In this document: piece after piece, positions 50,578-64,000 of the stretch
How the letters are laid out: each line of letters begins with the position of its first letter
Position numbering within the stretch: the stretch's first letter is position 1
Assembly: GCA_963693365.1 (NCBI GenBank)
Contig: CAVNZM010000007.1
Span: 744,001-808,000, forward strand
Source of the DNA: Amoebidium appalachense
Taxonomy: Eukaryota > Ichthyosporea
Length of the DNA: 64,000 nt
Reading direction: 5' to 3'
The notes under the pieces: model-generated
What the model was told of the DNA's origin: nothing
The model's input: the letters and a program-made list of their open reading frames with translations, nothing else
The model's database searches: none
Made by a program: the position numbers and the translations under genes

Positions 50578-51429
50578 CCGTTTTCATTAATCACGAATCT
50601 CTTTGCAGCTACTAGGCATGCACACGTGCCTTCACCTGATGCAAGCGCGTGCCCCTCTCCCCCACTGAATTCCCCATTACAAGATGCCTGGCTTAATGAC
50701 CCAGCATGGGACACAGTTACCGAATTTTCATGTTAGCCAGCGAGAATGTGCGCTCATTTTCGAGGGCCTGTAGGCACATGTGCATGTCACCGTGTTTATC
50801 TTTACTCGCACCCACAGCGTTTTGTTCTCGGCTTACCCAATTGGTAAGGGCGAGGGTGAGTAGTGGAAAATACTAGCTGCATCCAAAAATACTCTAGCTA
50901 CCCTCTACCCCCTCCTCCCCCCCCCCCCCTTCTCCTTCCCAACCCATCCATACCTCAAAACCGCCGCCACGGTCGGCTTTATCTCAGATAGTTGGCCTGT
51001 GTGTGAATGTGTGTGGGTGTGTGTGTGTGTGTGTGCACTCGAGAATACATCTGCCTGTATGAGGCTTACATTGCCCGTTTAGAAAAAAAAAACCCCCGGA
51101 TATGAAAGGAACAGCTGTATTCATCATAATGATACATTCGGTCGCTAAACCTGCAAGGCCTATTACAGCACACACCCCCCAGCAACCAACACTACCATCA
51201 ATCATCTTGTCTGAATGCAACCAACTCCTATTGCTATTGCAACATACACCGTGAAAGTATAAGTGTAAAAAAACACGTCCATAACCATCGCTTTGTTGCC
51301 CCCCCCTCCCCCCTCCCCCCCCCCCCCCCCCCCCTAGAAAAGAAAGAAAGAAAGAAAAAACACCGCAAACACAACAACGTTGTCGTTGCTAAACTGCCCA
51401 CGCCTTCCCAGCGCCTAGTTTTTCACTAC
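49800..51429. other. Intergenic region upstream of DPH3
   Basis: Upstream flank of DPH3 (-) and 3' flank of the MYND pseudogene (-). Mainly unique sequence, with a TATATAAGG motif on the plus strand at about 50226 just after GCACCAA, a C-run at 50532-50576 and another at 51317-51333. No gene supported. Confidence 0.5.
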
Positions 51430-52831
51430 CTAAGCATGCGACCTAGCAAGGGCACATGCATGCTTGTGCCTTGGCCAATCATTTTTCTGACATTCCTTGC
51501 CACAACATTTCACCAGCTTACACACCCCACAATTTTTCAGTTTCCCTACGGCAAACGTCTGGGAGCAGCCTTTACTTGCCGTGGAATCGCTCGCTTTGGT
51601 CCGTGCCTTTAGCTCCTTCGCCGTTTCCGGTGCTAATACCTGTGCAAACCAATCATCCCCCATCCTCCCCTTGAGCTTGATACTCACTTTGTCCGGTGCC
51701 ACCAAGGACTCATACCGACAGAGTTCCTTCTCCTTTTGCGACATGGAAGCATGCAGTTTCCGTACCTTAGCCAACCCATCATTACCATCGATCCTTCCGT
51801 ACATTCTCACTAGGCAATCCACACCGTAAACGGCTAGCTCGTCCATTTTGTTCTTCCGTGCGACCGCTACGCCCTGCTCGTAACATACCTCCTCCGACTG
51901 GTATTTGCCGACGCGTTGCTGCTGCTCAGCCAGGTTGTACAGCCACTTCACCTTGGTGTGGGGCACACTCGCCTGCTGGCGCCCATCCTTAGCGCCCTTT
52001 CCGCCGTTTTTTCGTCTCCCATCTCCGTGGCAATTCCGACCCACTGGTCAAGAATGTCATGATACATGAAAACATCGTCGATCCAATGATTTTGTCGGTA
52101 GACACGTACGAGGCTCGATCCGAGAGCTTACCCTCCGTGTCGTTGTAGTAGTCGACGAATTCCTGGCAGAGAGCGGTAAACTCGTTTCACATGCCCGCCG
52201 AAGTGATTTTCGTCTTAACCCTGTCCAGCTCGGCTTTGAACATCAACCTCAGCAGGCGCCAATTCCTGAGTTTCCGCGCCGCTTCCAATCCGTCCACAAT
52301 CAGTCGCTTTCGCTCGGTCTTGGTCTTTCCTTGGTCATCCTATGGGTCAAGTCAGCGAAATGGGAGTAGAAACAGTTGTTGGAAGGGGGGCTATTTCCGA
52401 AGTCGTGGAGCACGAGGGCGCACGAACGATCCGCGGACAGGAGAAGAACTTCGGCTCCGGTCCACATGGGAAACATGGGCAGAATTTCCGCAGGGTCCTC
52501 CATGTCTGCCCCCGGGTATTGCAGGGCGTATCCAATTCCCGTTGTGAGGTAGTTGGCGCTAAAGCCATAGATGAGATGCGTGGCTGTGGGCTCCGTTTCA
52601 CTTTTCTGGGCGAGCTCTGCATGCACCGTTCTTGCGCAAAACAGCAGGGGAATGTTTTCGAGAGGACAGAAGCAACATCGCCTCTCCCTGACGAATTAGG
52701 TGCGCCATGGAGTTGTCTTCCATATGTTCGTCTATGAAGGGGAACCCCTCGAACGTGCTGTCGAGTTGAGCCCTGGCTATGAGCTCAAACGACAGAAACT
52801 TGTAGTCGGAATGGAGCTGATTCGTCGACAT
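51430..52831 (-). pseudogene. TPR/MYND zinc-finger protein pseudogene
   Basis: Non-repetitive, codon-like sequence from an ATG at 52831 (MSTNQLHSDYKFLSFELIAR) to a TGA at 51430. The last frame (to about 51990) encodes helical TPR-like sequence (WLYNLAEQQQRVGKYQSEEV) and a C-terminal MYND finger (NCGVCKLVKCCGKEC, then WPRHKHAC). The frame is lost at about 52625, 52335, 52095 and 51995, and a TGA interrupts the second segment at 52187-52189. The sequence remains recognisable on both sides of each break (for example HTELAQ-type sequence after 52622, and WVGIATEMGDEKTAERA at 52045-51995). Neighbouring genes are frame-perfect, so decay is likelier than poor assembly. MYND fingers bind proline-rich partners, but no function can be claimed here. 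Confidence 0.8.
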
Positions 52832-53448
52832 CCTCGGTGATGTTCCTTTAAAAAGAAAAAAGAAAAACAATGCAAATAAAGAAAGGTGTCTTCTTTGTGT
52901 ATGATTGTAGCTTAAGGAACACCGCTTATACAGAAACGTGCTAACGAAAACTTATTCTACCTATGATTGTTGTGCTGGTGTGAGGAGGTGTGGGTGTGAC
53001 GGTGTGGCGGGGTTTGGCGCCAAAACCGCCAAGCAAATCCTCGATTATATCAACCTCTAATGTTTCAACCTTTCGTTATATCAACCCTCCGGCGGCCGGA
53101 CTCACACCCAGAGGTTCGAGCCTGCCAGAGGTTTTCTTTTTTTTTTATTCTTTTGCTTTTCTTTTCTTTTTTTTTCAATTCTGAGAAGTTTTGTTTTATC
53201 ACCCACACAGAGCGAAAGATAGAAACGAAGGGTTTTCTGCATATCAACCTGGAAGCTGTTTGTTATAGGTTTGCCCTTTGGAGTTAGTCTCTATACTTTT
53301 CATTTGCTGTTCCCACAGATGCTCTCATGCTCTTCCGAAACCTTCTCACGTCTAGCATATACTGACTTTAGATTGCACACAAGATAATAGTCTTTTTCTG
53401 ATAAATGTCAACGGCTACTACCACCTAATTAGCTTATTGGCTGACGAA
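52832..53448. promoter_or_regulatory. Divergent intergenic region, MYND pseudogene / MOG1
   Basis: 617 bp of unique DNA between two divergently oriented starts, with a T-rich stretch at 53133-53177. It should contain the MOG1 promoter. CCTAATTAGCTTATTGGCTG, ending 9 nt before the ATG, includes an inverted CCAAT (ATTGG). Confidence 0.4.
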
Positions 53449-58415
<4,967 letters not shown>

Positions 58416-58583
58416 TGGCCGGATATGATTGGTTGCTGGCTTTTAATGCGCCCGATCACCTCCATATACCTGTTTTTGTATATTGCTTATAGTGAGTTAG
58501 TTTTGCTATTGAGTGTCATGTTGGATGTTACCTTCACATATTATCTTTACTTCTAGTTCATTTATTTCTTTGTTTTTGCCCCG

Positions 58584-58631
<48 letters not shown>

Positions 58632-59279
58632 GGGGGGGGGTGGGGGGCATACCCTTTCCCCTCATCCTTTGTTTTTCTGACTATCCCCTCACCTCCGGAT
58701 CCGTCTTCTTCTGTTCCTAAGCTCTCCTATTGCAACAAAAGATGTATTATAAGGTATATCATATATATATATAACGTCCTGAATATGTATTGTTGTTTGT
58801 AGAACCGGCCGAATTCCGGCTGATTGTTTTATTGGTCACTTAACACGCTATTTACTGTACAAAAGTTTTGAGTGGAGATCCGATCAGTATAGCTTGGCAT
58901 CTTTTGCATACCCAAACAACACATATACACGCTAGATTAGAAAATCGTGTATGACTAAGTGTAGATCAGCAACCCATGTGTTTTCAAGCTACTAGTGGCA
59001 CATTTACAGCAAGCACACAAACACAAAACATCATGAAAAAGTACATTAATCATGATCTCGAATCAAACACATGTGAACATGGTGTTTCTACTCTGTGTAT
59101 TTAGCATGAGCCTGAAATTTGAAAAAAAAAAAAAGAAAAGAAAAAAAAAAAGCTGCATACAGGAGGGAACCATGCGAAGAAACTGGAATTTGTGCAAGCA
59201 TTCAATTTGACGATGGGACACACAGGGCCTATGTCTTTTTTGATTACCTACATGATAATTTTATAAAACAACAACAAAA

Positions 59280-59312
<33 letters not shown>

Positions 59313-60536
59313 TATTTTAACTCCCCCCCCCCCCCCCCCCCAAAAAAAAAAAAAAAAAAAAAACCACACATTTGCCCACCCACCCAGACACAAATACTCA
59401 AGCACAAACACGTGATCAGCTTATTAACACATCCGCAACCTGGCTTTACACCTCCTCTATCCACAGTCGTCAATCTGTAGACTGCTTGGTCTGCGCATCA
59501 CTTGCCATTACTTGAATAGCTATGCTTATAGGAACTGAGGTGTCCCCCATACCTCCTTAGGTATTGTCATGGTTGCTACATGCAGATATTAAAGAGAACG
59601 GCAGTCTCCTAGAATTGTATCCGTTGTCTACGTAACAAGCCGGGCTATCATAGGCTACGCTGCGGGACATCATACGAGGCATGCCAGCTTTAGAAGGGCC
59701 CCATGAAGGCATCTGACTCGTAATGACTACTAGCTGAACGGGATGTTTGGAAAAGATATTTTGGAAGGTGTCGCACCATACACCTTATGATTGAACATTG
59801 TTAAACTTGGACTCCTGGAATCAGTAAATGTATGTGTTACGTAGAGTCCTTTTCTCCCTCCCGGGATGACGGCTGTTATTCGTTCGGGTCCGAGACCTCC
59901 CTCCCCCCTTCCCCCCCCCCCCCTCCTCCCCCATCCCCTCTTCCCCCCCCCCCCCATCCGCAGCCCCTCCCCCCTCCCTTCACCCCACCCCTACTCCTCA
60001 CTGGTGGCCCTGGTCCTGTTTGATCGGACACTTGCCCCCCCCCCCCCCCCCCCCCCCCCCCTCGCCATTCGCCCCCGACCGATACCCCCTACCGCATGGA
60101 TGCGGGCTCATGGCCCTTTTTGCTTGTGTGCTGGTTATGCTACCACATAGGCGACATGTCAATATCCGAATATTTCCCAAGCTATAGATGCAATGTCGCC
60201 TCCAGCTGTGAGTACACCCCCCCCCCCCCCCCACCCCCCCCCCGTCCCCTCCCCCCCCCACACCCACCAACCCCCCCGACCACCATAATCGAAATTCCCC
60301 CCCCCCCCTCCCCCCCCCCCCCCAAAAAAAAAAAAAAAGAGACACCCAACCCATATTCTGAGTCGACACACATGCACATGCGCAGAAGCATGGAAACATA
60401 TGAGCGCAGGTGTGCATGCACACAGCCAGACGCACACACACAACAACATACGTGCGCGTGCACACACACACACACAACCTGCACATGTGTGTGTGTGTGC
60501 GTGCGCGCAAACCCACTGGTGACCACCACCAGCAGA

Positions 60537-60575
<39 letters not shown>

Positions 60576-61347
60576 CCTCCCTCCCGGATCAACACACGCA
60601 CCCATACCGCAACAGTGCGCAAAACACACCAAACACGTCTTCCTTGCATCGACATCACCCAGCACAAAAACACCGGTAGCCGGTGCCGCATTCCATTTCA
60701 ATTGCGTATTTGACACGGGCGACTCAATTACTGCCTAGGTTTTTGTGCAGCGGCACACACTGCTTTTCGTGAATTTCATGCATAGAATCAACCACACACC
60801 ACCAGAGTAAAGCAATATTATAACGTTGTAAGGCGAGGACCCCATGACACCGAATTTCTGTCCGCTCCACCAGGCCCCCGAGGAAGGCGGCACCACACCT
60901 GAAATTTCGATGTGATAGTGGGGTTTCAGCTGTGTTGGCTGGGCGCAAGGGGTATTGCAAGAGACGAAAAGACAAATGTAATCAGAAACGATTTATTTAT
61001 CCTTCGGTTGAAAATTTCTATACGGCACGGGTAGAAAACGATGGGGCCAGCCCATCTAAGTCTACCGGGAACGAGTATATCTCGCGTAATTTGGAATGCG
61101 GGTAAGAGAGTTTACATTCAAAGGCATTATCCATCATTCAGAACTAGATACTGAGAAATCATACAGAACAGCGCTCCAAACAGAACAGAAACAGATTAAC
61201 GGTGCAATTTTGCCAGTTTTTTTCGAATAACTAATTCTCTTCAGAAGTAAATACACGAGCCACGGTTTACCACCGAGGACAAAATACCAGCCCACGCTAT
61301 ATACTCACATGGTATATCACAATACAGAATATCTGGAAATTTCACAC
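58416..61347. other. Convergent intergenic region with weak coding candidates
   Basis: Contains a G-run of about 45 at 58585-58630, A-runs at 59121-59151, a G-run then C-run/A-run compound at 59286-59363, C-rich blocks at 59898-60060, 60219-60340 and 60539-60572, and unique flanks. The minus-strand pieces 60712-60608 and 60205-60159 can be joined in phase 1 to read TCLVCFAHCC-AGGDIASIAWEIFGY-stop. The frame at 60975-60724 is open but lacks an ATG. None is recognised. Positions 60976-61347 are unique 3' flank of the PDZ gene. Confidence 0.4.
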
Positions 61348-62061
61348 CTAGAACACAAAAAGCATATTGTTCGACGCATTGTAATTCACCGCCTGGGGTC
61401 TATTCTTGATGCATATATCTACCTCTTTTGCGAAAGAGTCGGGTATGCTCGAGATCTCCACCTGTCCATGCTTCCGAACGCGTTTTGCTATCTTCTTCAT
61501 CACCTTCTCGTCGGTCTGATCAAGCACCCATTCCCCATCCACCATTACGATTCTGTCGTTGTTGCGTATACAACACGATCCATCACTGTGCACTTTCCCT
61601 TTATGCAAGTGGAAGCCCAAAACCGCCGGCCCGATGTCGAGTTTCTTCCTCTCACTCGCATATTGTTCTGTGCACGAAACGATGCTTGTACACAAAAGGG
61701 GGGAATCTCTAACGCCAAGCTCAACCTCCTCAGAGCTTCGAAGCAACGCCATCAGCTCAGCAGTTTTTGTAAATGGAGAAATCTCCTCCCCGTTCACAGT
61801 CTCCAGTTTGTCGCCAACTTGCAAACCAACGACCCATGCCTTTGTGCTCGGAAAAACATCGGTAACGTAGAAGCTCCCGCGCAGGCGACAGATGCTAATA
61901 CCAAGATCCACATCGGCACATTTTTGAATCTGTAGTGTGCGCTGGTATGTGTTTGCGCGTTTGCACACCATGTAGGTGTGCGATTCTTGTGTAGTTGAGG
62001 TTTGTGTTTTATGAGAGCAGGTCTGCTCCATATTGGAATGGGAGAAGGTGTTCTTGTACAT
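61348..62061 (-). CDS. Two-PDZ-domain protein, intronless, 237 aa
   Basis: Single frame from the ATG at 62061 (MYKNTFSHSN...) to TGA/TAA at 61348. After a polar N-terminus of about 45 residues, a PDZ-like domain follows (LGISICRLRGSFYVTDVFPS, GLQVGDKLETVNGE, ELMALLRSSEEVELGV) with the usual strand-loop-GD.L..VNG order. A second, more diverged PDZ-like segment follows (VLGFHLHKGKV, NNDRIVMVDGEWVLDQTDE, VEISSIP). PDZ domains bind C-terminal or internal peptides, so a scaffolding role is plausible, but the partner is unknown. The canonical GLGF loop of the first domain is replaced by DLGISI. An upstream exon cannot be excluded. Confidence 0.75.
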   Translation of the reverse strand: MYKNTFSHSNMEQTCSHKTQTSTTQESHTYMVCKRANTYQRTLQIQKCADVDLGISICRLRGSFYVTDVFPSTKAWVVGLQVGDKLETVNGEEISPFTKTAELMALLRSSEEVELGVRDSPLLCTSIVSCTEQYASERKKLDIGPAVLGFHLHKGKVHSDGSCCIRNNDRIVMVDGEWVLDQTDEKVMKKIAKRVRKHGQVEISSIPDSFAKEVDICIKNRPQAVNYNASNNMLFVF

Positions 62062-63215
62062 TTTCAATCAAAAAACTGAGATGCAGCGTCTGTAGTAACC
62101 TGTTGGCGATGCCGGCAGGTGGAAACATAGCACCCTTACAACCACCCAAACCTCACTATAAGGGGTCACAGTAAGGGCAAATACAGGAGGATTTCTAAGA
62201 ACATGCAAGGTCACATAAGTTAGATAGTACACCACACAACCACAGGGTTTGTGCTTTGTGTCCCACTGACTCTGTCACAGTGGCCCGGGTGGGGCGGTTT
62301 TATACTTTTTGACTGTGTTGGGCCATCGCTTGTGGAGTGATCAACAGCCAATGTAAACACGACTTGTACAAATTCCTGTGATCTGAAGAATCGGCCATGA
62401 TTTGTAGCGAATCATCATCGGGTCGACGCAAATGAGTGCCTTCTGGGGCTCATCATATCCATGTGCTATTGCATGCTACTAGTATATATGTGTGTATATG
62501 GTATGGCCGCTGCATTAGAATGTCATACGTGTCTTATATATACCCTAAACCAAGCTTTGTAACGGCAATTACTTTGAGATCAACTCAGTTCGACTGATGC
62601 AACACCGAGAACTATTTATATCGTGCAGATATCATCACATGCATCAAGCCACCAATCAGGAAACGACTTCCTCTCATTGGTTCGATGTAACCAATCAGAA
62701 AATGACCATTCTGCGTCATGACGCCGTCATCACTAGCTATCTTTATTTGGCAAACGCTAGCGCTAGCCTATTGGGTTACAAAGTAGACTAACTTTCCGTG
62801 CCTTCATCTGGGGCGGCGGTTTCACTCAGTCATGTCCTGACTCACCTACTTGAGCCTCCGTCAGTCCGTGTGTGCGGCCACTGTTTGAGAAGTTTGCAAA
62901 AGGGACGAGCATATGGCCATGGGATGCGAGGGGTTCCAGAGCGCAAATTTTTTGAACGGCTTGTTCATGAGTGGGCTGTAGCTAAGCTGTAAAGGCAGTG
63001 TGTGTGTGCATATGCGGCATATGTACACGTACGGTGTGTGTGCGAGTTTCAATAGTGAGTTTCGAGAGAGTGTACGTATATGTCATATACACTGTACAGG
63101 CAGCTTGCAATTGAGGGCCTCTAAGTGTTATTTGTAATGGTAGTAGGGGTGGTCATTTGGGTTCAACTTGACCGTTGGAGGGCCGGGAGAGGGGGGGGGG
63201 GGGGTGGGGGGGGGA
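62062..63215. other. Unique region right of the PDZ gene
   Basis: Upstream flank of the PDZ gene. It has CCAAT-type motifs (CCAATCAG near 62652 and 62690) and a plus-strand frame at 62798-62992 that starts with GTG, not ATG, and encodes VRVCGHCLRSLQKGR. This recalls the first C-x2-C of a MYND/SMYD-type finger, but nothing else of such a protein is visible. Confidence 0.4.
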
Positions 63216-63660
63216 CACAGGAGAGGAGGAGGCTGGCGGGGGGCTGGGGCCCCGTTCCGGGAGGCGCGGATAAGGCTTTCCCCCCCGGCCTTTCCCCCCG
63301 GGATCCCCGGCGCCCCACGAGGCCACCTGCTCGGGGGTCCACACACCGTGGTGGTGGCTGCTCCCCTCCCCTCCCCTCCCTCTCCCCTCCCCTCCAACCC
63401 TCCCCCCCCCCCCCCCCCTCCCCCCCCCCCCCCCCCCCCCGCCCACAGGAGAGGAGGAGGCTGGCGGGGGGCTGGGGCCCCGTTCCGGGAGGCGCGGATA
63501 AGGCTTTCCCCCCCCGGCCTTTCCCCCCGGGATCCCCGGCGCCCCACGAGGCCACCTGCTCGGGGGTCCACACACCGTGGTGGTGGCTGCTCCCCTCCCC
63601 TCCCCTCCCTCTCCCCTCCCCTCCAACCCTCCCCCCCCCCCCCCCCTCCCCCCCCCCCCC
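63216..63660. repeat. GC-rich 228-bp tandem direct repeat
   Basis: Two nearly identical units, 63216-63443 and 63444 to about 63660. Each starts CACAGGAGAGGAGGAGGCTG, contains GGATCCCCGGCGCCCCACGA and GGTCCACACACCGTGGTGGT, and ends in (CTCCC)n and C-runs. The unit length is a multiple of three, so several frames stay open across both copies (proline/glycine-rich), without evidence of coding. The flank 63661-64000 shows no gene. Confidence 0.92.
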
Positions 63661-64000
63661 CACCCCTCCGGACCACCACCACCGATACCACCCATCATCC
63701 GCAGCTAATAATCGTAGCAAGGGTGGGTGGCTTAAGTTCCGCGCACTTCAGCTCCCTCGTGCTCAGAGTTATCCACGTGAAATTTGCAAGTGTGCGAGAA
63801 GTGTGCTTGGAATCTAGTGACTGGTTGGGTTTCCATCCCCCTTCTTTCCCCGATTTTATGGCGGTCTGATACAGGAACAACGCAAAACTGTCTCGTCGAC
63901 ATAGGGGCGTTGAACCTCGAAATTTGTCACACCGTGTTTCAATATAGCTGCCAGCAACTAACTAAATAGAGCATAAGATTGGGTGTGGTGCATGTGTTCC

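Overview
This window is nuclear DNA of a eukaryote, very probably a unicellular one. It has GT-AG introns, coding exons of roughly 45 to 330 bp, and conserved eukaryotic housekeeping proteins (mitochondrial-type IF2, DIM1, DPH3, MOG1, a Josephin deubiquitinase). A very large share of the sequence is simple repeat: (AC)n/(GT)n, (GA)n, poly-C/poly-G runs up to 50 nt, and T-run/G-run compounds. Almost every long open frame of [16 protein letters not shown] or GGGG is translated microsatellite, not a gene. I could not fix the lineage. Real genes were found by joining short exons whose splice phases agree.

Layout, left to right: 3' end of a membrane-protein gene (+, 1-318); repeat-rich gap; Josephin deubiquitinase (-, 4073-6643, 2 exons); long repeat-rich gap with weak candidates; intronless CCCH zinc-finger gene (+, 13657-15045); BTB/T1 (KCTD-like) propeller gene (-, 16614-20383) with a decayed tandem copy of its main exon inside its intron; organellar translation initiation factor IF-2 (-, 22697-36054, 18 exons, 736 aa); DIM1 18S rRNA dimethyltransferase (+, 38236-46230, 10 exons, 309 aa); DPH3 (-, 47500-49799, 3 exons, 79 aa); a TPR/MYND pseudogene (-, 51430-52831); MOG1/RANGRF (+, 53449-58415, 5 exons, 193 aa); a two-PDZ protein (-, 61348-62061); and a GC-rich tandem repeat near the right end. 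IF2/DIM1 and the MYND pseudogene/MOG1 are divergent pairs. JOSD lies tail to tail with the first gene, as do CCCH/KCTD, DIM1/DPH3 and MOG1/PDZ. The genes form no single pathway, but several concern translation: IF2 (initiation in the organelle), DIM1 (small-subunit rRNA modification), DPH3 (diphthamide on eEF2 and tRNA wobble modification).

The most notable signal is in the introns. A dispersed repeat with the core GGGCTCTGCTTATGA lies in introns of five different genes (at least seven copies). Every copy is in the same orientation as its host transcript, and most end in a poly-C tail, which is the behaviour expected of introner-like elements. Many 3' splice sites are the last CAG of a (CA)n microsatellite, with no ordinary pyrimidine tract, and several introns carry GT/G tracts near one end and C/CA tracts near the other, so their ends could pair.
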